Source: Chrysochromulina tobinii
Lineage: Eukaryota > Haptophyta > Prymnesiales > Chrysochromulinaceae
Assembly (NCBI GenBank): GCA_001275005.1
Contig: JWZX01001297.1
Coordinates: forward strand, 1-21,761
Direction: 5' to 3'
Length of the DNA: 21,761 nt
Shown here one piece after another: positions 1 to 8,740 of this stretch (its first letter is position 1; every line of letters begins with the position of its first letter). Below the pieces are notes generated by a model, which saw only the letters and a program-made list of their open reading frames with translations, searched no databases and had not been told where the DNA came from. The translations under genes and the position numbers were made by a program.

Positions 1-78
1 CGACAAGCCTCGACAGGCTCGACAGGCAAGGCCTCGACAGCAGCTCGACGGAGCCTCGACAGCTCGACAGCTCGACAG
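1..78. repeat. Short CTCGACAG-type degenerate repeats
   Basis: The first bases are dominated by the octamer CTCGACAG and close variants, joined by short GC-rich spacers (GC, GCAAGGC, GAGC). It looks like the edge of a degenerate microsatellite that continues off the window. No coding potential is evident. The following stretch (79-193) is less GC-rich and would be the 3' flank of the minus-strand gene that ends near 194 or 297. Confidence 0.6.
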
Positions 79-193
79 CCAGGGCTCACATTCGCATACC
101 CCACTTCGCACTCTAGACTCTTGATCATTCTCGTTTAGTCTCTCGTCTCGTCTACTGTATCGTCTTTATAGTTTTTTACTTGTTTGTAACTTC

Positions 194-2246
194 CTACTTT
201 TCCCATCGCGATCGCAGTTTCAGAGATCTCTTACTATAACACGGATAGCGTATTTCCGATGCGCGTTCGCGACTTCTATTCATCCCGAACGCCGCCTCAC
301 CACCGCCACCTCCGAAAGGCACGGTTTCGTGCCGAATCTGCTGTGCGTAGCCAGGATAGCCCGATGGCACCTGCCCATAGTTTGGTGGCATTAGGCTCCA
401 GCCAGGCACCTGCTGCCCTGGCACCTGCTCCTCTTCGCGCTGAGCGGGTGTGAAGGGAGCGGACCCCGCGGAGCCAACGGGTCCGATGTACTGTCGGACC
501 AGGGTCGGGCGCTGGATCGGGGTCTGTCGAGTAGGGCAGGACCAGGGTCGGGCCTGCCAGCCTGTGCGGAAGCGTGCGCGCGCCACGCTTCGAGAAGCGG
601 TTGTATATGAGGTAGCATGCGAGACTCACCGTCAAAAAACTCACAACGAAAGTCGCGAGGACGGCGACCAAAACGACGACCGATGAGGACCAAAATGAGG
701 GCGTGATGGGCGGCGACGACGGCGGTCTGGGCCTGGGAGGCGGGAAAGGAGGCCTCGGTGGGGGGGTTTTGGGCCAGGGTGGGGGTGGCGACGGCGGCGG
801 CGCCTGCGCAACCCGGAAGAGGTAAGCCGATCCGACGATCGACGAGCTGTCCCCTGAGTTGCTGTGTCCGTCCGCGCCAAGCACGAGAGCGTCGCCGGAG
901 ACGGAGCACGAGCCGCCTAAGTTGTCGTAGGGCTCGGCGTCCATGGCCACCAGGACACGCCTCCTGGCAGCTGATTGTGGGACATGCGATAGCGAGCGTC
1001 GGGGGGCTCGGTGGGCCACCTCCTCGTCGAAGGAATCCGAGTGGCGCAGGCTGCGTCGAAATAGTGGCTCAGAAAGGGGGATACCCCCGGCGTTCTCGAC
1101 TTCGTGGCCTTCAGTAGAGCTGGCTCCGCTCAGGCCCTGCAGCAGCACGCCGTGGCCCGCTTCGGCACCATTCATTGTCTGCCTTTTGGGGGCGCCGACG
1201 AGGGCCATGTCCGCGCCCAAAGATACGCAAGAGCCAAAAAAGTCATTCGGAAGGCTTTGATCGACGAACGTCACGGAGACGTTGGATGCCGAAGCGTAGC
1301 GGAATAGGTGAACAGCCCCACTGTCCGAGTTGCGCCGCGGCGAGCCGACCATGACGGCCCCCTGGAAGGTTGCGACCGACGATCCAAAGCGGTCGCCAGT
1401 CGCGTCGGCACCGAATGGCGAGACGAGGCGTTGGCGGAGCTGTCCGGTGATAATGTCGAAGACGTAGGCTGCCCCGGAGCCCGCCGCGGTCGCGGCCTCG
1501 TTGGGCGCTCCTACGACTATGAGGCCAGCGTGCGCGGCGACCGCGGTGCCAAACCTGGCGAGCGCCTGCACGGAGGAAGGGACGAGCCTTCTCAGCAAGA
1601 AGCCGCTGGTGCCGTCGAAGACGTACACGGTTCCGGCCATGTTTTGTCCACCCTGTGCGTGCGCCCGAGCGCCGACGATGGCGCGCCCGGCGTGGAGTGC
1701 CACTGTGAAGCCAAACTCATCGTTCGCAGCACCGTCGAATGGGATGAGCTTGCGCGTCTGGAGACCTGTCGATGCGGAGAAGATATACGCAGCGCCCGTT
1801 CGGGTGCCGATGCCCGTGAATGCCCCCGGTGCTCCGACGAGGGCGAGATTTTGGACAGCGTCCAGAGGGTGGTCGCCAGAGGGCAACGAGACCGAGGCGC
1901 CAAACTCAGCACGGGTGGGATCATATCCAGGGTCATCGGGACTGAGCACCATATTCAAGCGGCTTGTGGACAAGTCGAAGAGATACGCCGCACCGGAGAA
2001 GCCGCCGCGTGTATACTCGTAGGGTGCCCCAACGAGTACCATTGTCGTCCCGGTACTCACTGCCCAGCCAAACCGCGTTCCTTGAGCGATGTTTCCTCCT
2101 GGCACGATTGTGGTGCCAGAATAGTATTGCGGACCCGGCGGCGGCAAAGGCGGTGGGGGTGGCGGCAGCGGCGGAGATGACGGCGGCAAGGCTAGCGGAG
2201 GCGAGGGCGAGGGCGGTGGAGGCGATGGCGGCGACGGTGGTGCCAT
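194..2246 (-). CDS. Pro-rich, seven FG-GAP blade (integrin-alpha-like) single-pass membrane protein
   Basis: The ATG at 2246 opens a protein with a Pro/Ser-rich N-terminus, then seven repeats of the form (R/E/F)FG..V......(L/I)VG(A/S)P.......G.AY(L/I/V)F. This is the FG-GAP pattern of integrin-alpha beta-propellers, and seven blades would close a propeller. An insert rich in Ser/Arg precedes the last blade, which is followed by a second PPP-rich linker and one hydrophobic span (about 690-600) ending in basic residues. The simple reading runs to a stop at 297. However, the tail in the next frame (to 194) reads as a Pro/Gly/Gln/Tyr-rich cytosolic tail, while the 297 frame reads like a shadow. 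A GTGAGT donor at about 632 and phase-compatible CAG acceptors support a 76-139 base intron. No clear signal peptide follows the ATG; the reading frame also extends upstream to a GTG at 2276, which I do not use. The role is probably cell surface or adhesion (inference). Confidence 0.75.
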
Positions 2247-2386
2247 CTTGCAGCGCCGGACGCAGGGGCTGTTCACGTCCGAGCTCGGAGAAGGACACTC
2301 GCGTCTCCCGCGGTTCGCGGTCGCGCACGGCGCCCATACCGATTTTGGCGACGCTGTGAGTCGGTTCGGTTCAGGCGGTTGCTATC
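2247..2386. promoter_or_regulatory. Divergent intergenic promoter region
   Basis: Only about 140 bases separate the start codons of the FG-GAP gene (minus) and the ankyrin gene (plus), so both promoters and 5' leaders must lie here or overlap the coding ends. I see no convincing TATA box. Assignment as a shared promoter rests on geometry alone. Confidence 0.4.
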
Positions 2387-5300
2387 ATGGCATTTCGCCA
2401 GCGGTGTGTTCATAAAGTGTGTTGCGGAATTTCGGCAGTGGAAATGGCTTCCCGCCGAAAGAGCAATCGCGAGGCCGCGACGTCGACGCGCCTTTCAGCG
2501 GCAGTGCGGTCGCAGCTCGAGGCTGCGATCGATGACCTCGACGCGGTGGGCGTGCGCGAGCTGCTCCCTCCACCTCCGGCCGCCGTTGACGTTGATGACC
2601 TCGTTGATGACAACGGCACGCCGCTCCTGGTTCGGGCCATCTTTGCCAGTGACCCAAAGCAGAGCGACGCCTCGCTCGCCCTCGTCAAGGCGCTCTTGCA
2701 AGCGGGCGCGTCGCCAACGGCTGCTGATGAGGACGGCAACACCTCGCTGCACGTGTGCGCGAGCAAGCTCAAGCTCGAGCCTGAGTTTGCTGTCGCTGCA
2801 ACTGAAATGCTTCTGGACGAGCTCGCGGGGCAGCCGCCCGACGCATACGGCAGCACGCCGCTCGAGCACGCGATGGCTCTCGCCGACTGTGAGGGCCGCA
2901 CACCGCTCGCCGTCGTCATCAGGCAGGGCCGTCAACTTAGCCCAGCGGGGGGTGAGGCGGCGGGCGAGGCGGCGATGGTGGATGCGGCGCGGCTGTATGT
3001 GTCTCGCGGGGCGGGACTGCTACTGCCGTCGCCGCCGGCGGCGGCGCGGGCAGAGGCCGATCACATGGCAACCGCTGAGGCCGACGCGACGCCACCGCAA
3101 CCCGCGAGTGCCGCCGCGCAGAGGGCGACTAGCACGCTGCTTCACGAGGCTGCAGAGTGGGCACCACCGACGCTCGTGAGTGTGTTACTCGAGGCGGTTG
3201 ACGTGGAGGCGGCCATGGCGGTGGCGAACGCGCAGGGCGACGGGCCGCTGCAGGTGGCCCTCGCCAGGGGGCAGCGCGCCACCGCCGCCGCCCTCCTCGA
3301 CGCCTTCCCTGCGGCGTGTGAGGGCCCCTGGCAAGGCGCGCCACGCCCTGCTGCCCGCTCGCTCGCGGCGGCGTTGCATCGGCTGGTGCGCACAGTGGTG
3401 GAGACGCCCGCGAGTGCGCCGGTGCCACCGCCCATGCCTCCCGACTACGCCGGCTGCGTGCGCCTGCTCGTGGAGCGCAAGGGAGCCCCTGTCGACTCCC
3501 GGGATTCCTGTGGGCGCACTCCGCTCGCCGCGTCGCTCGTCCTCGGGGCACCCACCGCCATCTCGCACGCGCTGCTCCGACACTGCCGAGCCATCGAGGC
3601 GGCGGATACGGACGGGCGCTGTGCCCTGATGCATGCGGCGGCGGCGGGCGACGCACCGCTCTTGTCCGGAGTCCTTCAGGCTCTCCGTCGCGCCGCCCTG
3701 AGCGCTGGCTCCGGCGCGACCGCCGCTGCGCCGCCCGGCGGCGACCGCCATGGCGAGCGCCGTGGCGAGCGCGTGTCTCTCGCCGATCGTGCGCTCCTCT
3801 CGGCCGCACCGCCGCTGCCGGCAGCACCCCCCTCGGTCCTGCTGCGCCGAGTTCTCGCCGTCGATGTGCGCGGCGAGAGTGCGCTGTCGCTCGCGAGTGC
3901 CGCCCGCAGCTCGGCGTGCGTCCGAGCGTTGCTCGAGGCTCACGCTGATGTGCGCGGTGTGAATGCCGACGGGCGAGGCCCGATGATGATGGCCCTGAGC
4001 GGCGGCGGCAAGAGCGCCAAGGATGGGCGCGCCGAGAGTGAGCTCGTCGAGGTGCTGCGATTGCTCGCCGCGCCACCCACTGACACGTGCCTCGCTTTCG
4101 CTCGTAGGGCCGCCGCCGCCACAGCCGCCGCCACAGCCGCCGCCACAGCCGCCGCCACCGCCGCCGCCGCCGCCACAGCCGCCGCCACAGCCGCCGCCAC
4201 CGCCGCCGCCTCAGCTGCCGCCGCCACAGCCGCCGCCTCGGACGAGGAGCTGACGGCGGCAGGTGCACGGGCGGCGGCGCTGATGGCGCTCGTGTGCGAC
4301 GCGCGTGGTGAGTGTGCTCTCGCACTCGCTGCCGCGCGGCCCGCGAGTGCAGATGCTTTCGAAGCGCTCGTGACAGCGCTCGCGGCATGCGGCGTGAGCG
4401 TCGATAAGGGCGGCGGGAGCGCCTTGATCGCGCTCGCGGCGCGCGGCGAGCGCATCGGGGTGGAGCGGCTTCTGGCCATGGACCACGCCAAGGCTCTCAC
4501 GGCACCCACCACCATGCACATACCTTTGGCCGACCTCGCCTCGCCTTTGGTGCCCCTCGCGGGCGCGGGCCCACCCGCGCAGTCCTCACACTCGTCTGCG
4601 ACTGCGCTCGGCACGCGCGCAGGCAGCGCCGCCGTGGCCGCGGCGCGTGGCGGGCACGCGGAGACGCTGCAGGCGCTGCTCGCTCACGATGGTGCGAGTG
4701 CGAGTGTGCCAGTCGGGCCGGCGGAGGAGACAGCCCTGATGGCGGCGGCGGCGGCGGGTTCGACCGAGTGCGTGCAGCTGCTGCTGCGGCAGGTGGCCGG
4801 CGGCGGCGAGGCAAGTCGTACCGACGCTGCCGGCCGGACGGCCCTGATGCACGCGGCGCGTGGCGGCGTGCTCGGGTGTGTCGAGGCGCTGCTGGGTGCG
4901 CGTGTCGACTCGCACGCCTGCGACCGGTACGGCCGCTCATGCCTCGCACACGCCGCCGCGGGCGGGTCGGTCGCGTGCATAGAGGTCCTCCATCGCTGCC
5001 TCGGGAGCGGCGGAGCGGAGACGCTCGAGGCAGTGGATGCACTTGGTTCGACGCCTCTCCTCGAGGCTGCCGCACGCGCCCATGACGACGCGATCGCCGC
5101 CCTCGTCAGCATGGGAGCTTCCCTCGAGATGGCCCTCGACGCCGCCCTGCGCGGCCCCCCATCCGGCCTCGCGCAGGGCCGCGCGCATGGCGACGTCGGG
5201 CTCGGCGACGGCGGCGACGGAGGCGACGGAGGCGACGGAGGCGACGGCGGCGACGTCGATCCCGCCATTGGCGGTGACGCTGGTGAAGCCGCTGCGGCGC

Positions 5301-6004
5301 CGGCGTGCGCGGCTCCGGCGGAGGCGGCGGCCGCTGTGGGCTTTTGGCTCCAGGCCGCTCACACCCTCGCCCGGGTCGGCGGGAACGGCTTGCTCAGCTG
5401 GCGTGCCGTGCAGCTGCGCAGCCCGGCGGCGATGGTGCTGCCGCTGCTGCGCAGCCTGCGGCGCGCGGGCATCCTCGATGAGGAGGCGGCCCACCGCGAC
5501 CACGGGCGATCGCTCCTGCATGCCGCCGTCTTGGGCGTCGCCGACGGGGTGCTGAGCGAGGCACATGCTTGTGCCTACGCGTCAGGGCTGCCGCATGCAC
5601 AGCTGCTCGTGCGGGACGGCGAGGGTCTGACAGCGATCGGGCTGACGGCCGAGCGTGGGCTGGAAGCCCTCGGCCTTGCGCTCGAGACGATCGTGCTGCG
5701 TCGGCTGCGAGCACTCATCGAGATTGCACACGCGCCCGCGCACGAGGCACACGCCCGACGGGTGGCGGCGCAGCTGCACGCCTACTGGCCACAGCTCGAG
5801 CTGCGCGTGCACGCGCACGCGCACGCCGCCGCGCACGCCTCCGCCTTTGACGTGCTCTGGCTCGAGCGCTGGGGCGCTTCGCGCACCTCGCACGTGCTCT
5901 ACACGCACGCCGGCCGCGCCCTGTCGAAGCTGCCCGGCGAGCGTGCCCTCTGGCGCGAGGTGAGCCTCAAGATCGACGGCAAGGCCGTTCTCCTCAACCT
6001 GTAA
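2387..6004 (+). CDS. Large ankyrin-repeat protein (1205 aa)
   Basis: An uninterrupted frame runs from ATG 2387 to TAA 6002-6004. Ankyrin signatures (D..G.TPL..A...G......LL..GA) recur through it, for example DEDGNTSLHVCAS, DSCGRTPLAASLVLGA, DTDGRCALMHAAAAGD, DAAGRTALMHAARGG, DRYGRSCLAHAAAGG and DALGSTPLLEAAARA, at least ten in all. Spacers are unusually Ala-rich. There is an Ala/Thr tract from a GCCGCCACA-type repeat near residues 575-618 and a Gly-Gly-Asp tract near residues 940-955. The last 100 residues are not ankyrin-like and match no domain I recognise. No signal peptide or membrane span is visible, so a cytosolic or nuclear protein-interaction scaffold is likely. ATG 2444 (residue 20, MASRRK) also has a good Kozak context and may be the true start. 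Partners cannot be predicted. Confidence 0.85.
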   Translation: MAFRQRCVHKVCCGISAVEMASRRKSNREAATSTRLSAAVRSQLEAAIDDLDAVGVRELLPPPPAAVDVDDLVDDNGTPLLVRAIFASDPKQSDASLALVKALLQAGASPTAADEDGNTSLHVCASKLKLEPEFAVAATEMLLDELAGQPPDAYGSTPLEHAMALADCEGRTPLAVVIRQGRQLSPAGGEAAGEAAMVDAARLYVSRGAGLLLPSPPAAARAEADHMATAEADATPPQPASAAAQRATSTLLHEAAEWAPPTLVSVLLEAVDVEAAMAVANAQGDGPLQVALARGQRATAAALLDAFPAACEGPWQGAPRPAARSLAAALHRLVRTVVETPASAPVPPPMPPDYAGCVRLLVERKGAPVDSRDSCGRTPLAASLVLGAPTAISHALLRHCRAIEAADTDGRCALMHAAAAGDAPLLSGVLQALRRAALSAGSGATAAAPPGGDRHGERRGERVSLADRALLSAAPPLPAAPPSVLLRRVLAVDVRGESALSLASAARSSACVRALLEAHADVRGVNADGRGPMMMALSGGGKSAKDGRAESELVEVLRLLAAPPTDTCLAFARRAAAATAAATAAATAAATAAAAATAAATAAATAAASAAAATAAASDEELTAAGARAAALMALVCDARGECALALAAARPASADAFEALVTALAACGVSVDKGGGSALIALAARGERIGVERLLAMDHAKALTAPTTMHIPLADLASPLVPLAGAGPPAQSSHSSATALGTRAGSAAVAAARGGHAETLQALLAHDGASASVPVGPAEETALMAAAAAGSTECVQLLLRQVAGGGEASRTDAAGRTALMHAARGGVLGCVEALLGARVDSHACDRYGRSCLAHAAAGGSVACIEVLHRCLGSGGAETLEAVDALGSTPLLEAAARAHDDAIAALVSMGASLEMALDAALRGPPSGLAQGRAHGDVGLGDGGDGGDGGDGGDGGDVDPAIGGDAGEAAAAPACAAPAEAAAAVGFWLQAAHTLARVGGNGLLSWRAVQLRSPAAMVLPLLRSLRRAGILDEEAAHRDHGRSLLHAAVLGVADGVLSEAHACAYASGLPHAQLLVRDGEGLTAIGLTAERGLEALGLALETIVLRRLRALIEIAHAPAHEAHARRVAAQLHAYWPQLELRVHAHAHAAAHASAFDVLWLERWGASRTSHVLYTHAGRALSKLPGERALWREVSLKIDGKAVLLNL
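4108..4238 (+). repeat. GCCGCCACA minisatellite coding poly-Ala/Thr
   Basis: Tandem GCC triplets are interrupted by ACA at regular spacing, giving 9-12 base units inside the ankyrin gene. In frame this encodes AAAT-type repeats. The other frames read as Pro/Gln or Trp/Arg repeats, which explains the long overlapping open frames here. It is probably prone to slippage and length polymorphism. Confidence 0.85.
5206..5252 (+). repeat. GGCGACGGA tandem repeat coding Gly-Gly-Asp
   Basis: About five copies of a 9-base unit (GGCGACGGA and variants) encode a GGD repeat linking two ankyrin blocks of the large ankyrin protein. The tract is low complexity and probably a flexible acidic linker. Confidence 0.8.
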
Positions 6005-6319
6005 TCAGCCGAGCGGGGATTTCCATGGCATCGTCCTGAGCACAAATTAAGCACAAACCAGGTATTCACGAAACGGGGCATGGCCTCACACGTTTCACAT
6101 TGTCGGCGGTATGGGTTGAAACAGTCCCTTTCACAGCCACTTTGGTATATTCACAGTTGATTTTCTCGCTACCTCGAACAACATGCGGCGTCGCGAGGAG
6201 ACACGCATCGGTTATTCGGCGAGGTGAAGACAGCCCACGGAGCCCACGGACACCAATAGCGAGCAGCGCACCAGCTTTGAGTCCTTGGGGATCTCATATA
6301 CTCCCAGATTTCTGAGCAC
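6005..6319. other. Intergenic region, ankyrin 3' flank and RsuA-like 5' flank
   Basis: This stretch of 315 bases is visibly less GC-rich than the flanking genes and has no supported gene. An in-frame TGA lies upstream of the ATG at 6320, so the next gene does not extend leftwards without a splice. I see two short direct repeats (AGCACAAA near 6040-6058, GCCCACGGA near 6232-6250) and no clear promoter element. Confidence 0.5.
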
Positions 6320-7375
6320 ATGGTGCGGCTCGACCAAGCAGTCCTCGCCGACCTACGCTCGCGAGGCGCGCCCAAGGCTTCGCTCAAGGAAGCACAGCGG
6401 CTCATCCGAGCAGGCAACGTGCTCCTGGCAGGAAGCGTCACGCGCGAGCCAAAGATGCAGTTCGTTCCCGGCGTCGAGCCTGTGGCACTGGCCGCGTGTG
6501 GCACACCGCTCTCCTTGGGCGAGCACCAGTTCTACATCATGCACAAGCCCGTGGGATACGTGTGCCAGCGCCACCCGCGCGAGCCGAACGTGTACGATCT
6601 CATCCCCGAGCATTTGCGGCGTCACGACCTCGGTTGTGTCGGCCGCCTGGACCGCGACACGACGGGCACGCTGCTGCTGTGCACTGATGGCGGCGTGCAG
6701 AGCCTGCTGTTGCACCCGAGCTCACGGGTGTGGAAGACGTACACGGCCGAGCTCGACCCTTTGCAAGGCCGCCTATCACCTGACGCCGAGGCGCGCTTCC
6801 GTGCGGGCATGACGCTCGAGGACGGCACGCGGTGCGCGCCAGCAACGCTGGAGACGCTCTCCTCGGACGGCTTGCAAGTGCGCGTGACGGTGCACGAGGG
6901 CTTCTTCCACCAGGTGAAGCGCATGCTCGCACACTGCGGTGGCCTCGTGCGGCAACTCCACCGCGACCGCTTCGGGTTGCTGCGGGTCGGCGGCGGGACC
7001 GAGGGCGGCGGCGGCGGCGGCGAGGGCGTGGGCACGTTGCAAAGCGACAGCTCTGCTCCGTTGGCTCCGGGTGCGATGCGTGCTCTCACCGCCGTTGAGC
7101 TACTCTTGCTTGTGGCGATGCTGCCAGTCGACCGGTGTGCGAAAAGAGCGCTCGAGGGTCTGCGCCGGGGCGAGGCCGAGGCGGTGGAGGCCGAGGCGGT
7201 GGGGGCCGAGGCGGTGGGGTCCGAGGCGGTGGGGGCCGAGGCAGTGGACGAGGAGCAGTCCGCAGTGGAGGTGCGCACCGTACCCCTCGAACTCGGCGTG
7301 GATAGCAGGAGCGCTGCATGCACTGTAACGGCGAAACGGCGTTTCGAGGAGACTCGAGAAGACGACGGCGACTAG
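6320..7375 (+). CDS. rsuA: RsuA-family 16S-type rRNA pseudouridine synthase
   Basis: The 351-residue product begins with an S4 RNA-binding domain (RLDQAVL...KEAQRLIRAGNVLLAG, residues 3-40). It has the motif I segment MHKPVGYVC (74-82) and the catalytic motif GRLDRDTTG with nucleophile Asp111 (codon 6650-6652). Motif III is EGFFHQVKRML (residues 194-204), followed by LHRDRFG, the HQVKRM...LHRERIG pattern of E. coli RsuA rather than RluB/E/F. RsuA makes pseudouridine at position 516 of bacterial 16S rRNA, so in a eukaryote the target is presumably organellar small-subunit rRNA (inference). A Gly-rich insert interrupts the C-terminal LAPG.MR.LT element. The last 70 residues are an acidic, repetitive extension absent from bacterial enzymes. 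No convincing transit peptide precedes the S4 domain; an upstream leader exon is possible but unseen. Confidence 0.88.
   Translation: MVRLDQAVLADLRSRGAPKASLKEAQRLIRAGNVLLAGSVTREPKMQFVPGVEPVALAACGTPLSLGEHQFYIMHKPVGYVCQRHPREPNVYDLIPEHLRRHDLGCVGRLDRDTTGTLLLCTDGGVQSLLLHPSSRVWKTYTAELDPLQGRLSPDAEARFRAGMTLEDGTRCAPATLETLSSDGLQVRVTVHEGFFHQVKRMLAHCGGLVRQLHRDRFGLLRVGGGTEGGGGGGEGVGTLQSDSSAPLAPGAMRALTAVELLLLVAMLPVDRCAKRALEGLRRGEAEAVEAEAVGAEAVGSEAVGAEAVDEEQSAVEVRTVPLELGVDSRSAACTVTAKRRFEETREDDGD
7175..7249 (+). repeat. Five 15-base tandem repeats coding AEAVG
   Basis: Five consecutive units of GCCGAGGCGGTGGGG, with single-base variants, encode AEAVE/AEAVG/SEAVG in the C-terminal extension of the RsuA-like protein. 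The repeat stays in frame, so it reads as a recent low-complexity expansion. Confidence 0.85.
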
Positions 7376-7600
7376 CGTCTAGCCAAAGGTCCGACGGCGC
7401 AAAGCGGCGCGTCCCCGCGCATTCGACGTCGATATGACTTCACGGGTGTGGCTGGGGTTAAACATGGAAAATTAAGATTTGCACTTTACACAGCGCAGTC
7501 ACGAGTCATTACACACGAGGACCCGGCGGACGAATCGAGATGCCCTCGATGAGCGGGGCGGGCCACGGACACGGGACATCGTCCTAACTCCTAAGTATGT

Positions 7601-8476
7601 CTACAACTCGTCCCTTTCTCGGGTCGTATCCATTCCTCCTACCGCCTCACCGCCATCCGCATCCTCGTGCTCGGCTGGCGCCAGTGCGGCTGGGCTGCCG
7701 TCACTTTCGATCGAGCCGTCGTGCAGACCAGCCGCCTCTCCCTCTAGCCGCCCCGTGGGCCGCCTCGCAAGCATCTCATCGGCGAAGGCACGCAGCCGAC
7801 GGAAGGTGGGCGGCCCGTCGTGCCACACGGGCTCGCGCTCGTGCGCCGCGCTGTGCAGCCACAGGACAGCCGGCGTCGCATTCACGCCCAGGCGCTCCGC
7901 GATCGCCGCGGTCCGCGGCGTCGACGAGTGCACACGCACCTCGAGCACGAGGAGCTGACCTCGCAGCGTTGACGAAAGAGCCTTAAGAAGCGGCGGCGTC
8001 GTCGATGAAGCGCGCCGCCGCACGAAGCACAGCATGCGCGGCAACCGCCAGGCGGCCGCGCTGCTGCCTGCCCGATCCCACGCCTCCTGGTCCTCCACAA
8101 CGGTCACGAAGCTCGGCATGAGCGCAGCCGCAAAGCTGGCAAGGTCTGCCACCTGGCGGCTCCCGTCGTAGTCGACGAGACGAGCGCCGCCGGTGGCACT
8201 CGGGACCACGGCACGGATGGTGGGCGTCGCATTCGCCTCGCCGAGCAGCGGTGGTAGCGTCTGGTGGGCGTGCGCATCCCAGGAGCCGACGACGACCTCG
8301 TGGCGCAGCTGCTTAGCGAGCTGCTCCCAGCGCGGCGTGAGGGCCTGGCAGAAGCCGCACGACGGGCGACAGATATTGACGAGCCAGAGCAGCGACGATG
8401 GGCCGCCGCTCGCCGCAAGCATTTCCGGCGAGAGCGCCACGACCGAGCCAGCGGCCTGGAGCTGCGTCGCCATCAT
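7601..8476 (-). CDS. ER-type thioredoxin-fold protein (PDI-like, CGFC, C-terminal RDEL)
   Basis: The 291-residue product starts with a thioredoxin fold: VVALSPEML, then LLWLVNI, then the redox site C40-G-F-C43 followed by QALTPRWEQLA, and the cis-proline element ATPTIR. This matches PDI a-type domains (compare [21 protein letters not shown] of the P5/PDIA6 group), with CGFC in place of CGHC. A second thioredoxin-like domain without a CxxC follows (FVTVVEDQEAWDRA ... LGVNATPAVLWLHS). The protein ends in an acidic tail and RDEL, a recognised KDEL-receptor signal, so an ER-lumenal oxidoreductase or chaperone is likely. Oddly, no signal peptide precedes the first beta strand, and a TAG lies just upstream in frame. 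The leader may sit on an unrecognised exon. The gene converges on the RsuA-like gene. Confidence 0.85.
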   Translation of the reverse strand: MMATQLQAAGSVVALSPEMLAASGGPSSLLWLVNICRPSCGFCQALTPRWEQLAKQLRHEVVVGSWDAHAHQTLPPLLGEANATPTIRAVVPSATGGARLVDYDGSRQVADLASFAAALMPSFVTVVEDQEAWDRAGSSAAAWRLPRMLCFVRRRASSTTPPLLKALSSTLRGQLLVLEVRVHSSTPRTAAIAERLGVNATPAVLWLHSAAHEREPVWHDGPPTFRRLRAFADEMLARRPTGRLEGEAAGLHDGSIESDGSPAALAPAEHEDADGGEAVGGMDTTRERDEL

Positions 8477-8479
8477 TTT

Positions 8480-8558
8480 CTAGTGACTGTGAATGGATTG
8501 TGAATAGGTATGGAAATCGAAGGGGAGGGGGGGGAGGGGGGGGGGGAAGAATCCTTAC
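8480..8558 (-). other. Candidate 5'-leader intron of the RDEL protein gene
   Basis: Read on the minus strand, a GTAAGG donor (8558-8553) is followed by a long pyrimidine tract (complement of the G-run at 8521-8547). Two possible AG acceptors follow, ending at 8487 and 8480, the second directly before AAAATGATGG. Splicing would give a 72 or 79 base intron in the 5' leader. The exon sequence just upstream contains only an ATG-TGA minimal uORF and no signal peptide, so this does not by itself supply an ER leader. Confidence 0.45.
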
Positions 8559-8740
8559 AGGGAGTCCGGGGACCTGCGTTCACGGCGCGTGTTGTTTTTC
8601 ACATCGCCTTTTCGATTTTGGGATGAGTTTTCTCTTCCTCTCGCTCTAGTCTCCGCTTCTGGCTCCGTGCTCCAACTAGGCTCCGGCCCGTGCTGCATTC
8701 CCGCGTCCAGAATCCTCCGTATTTCTGCGGGCGTGGGAAG

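Noticed and set aside
1933-2337. Minus-strand frame starting at ATG 2337 with an Ala-rich hydrophobic stretch
   Set aside because: The hydrophobic look comes from reading the Pro-rich tract of the FG-GAP gene in another frame. No splice links it convincingly to that gene.
3129-4388. Long minus-strand open frame, Arg/Trp/His-rich
   Set aside because: It is a shadow of the Ala-rich ankyrin gene in GC-rich DNA, with no domain, and a repeat tract explains its length.
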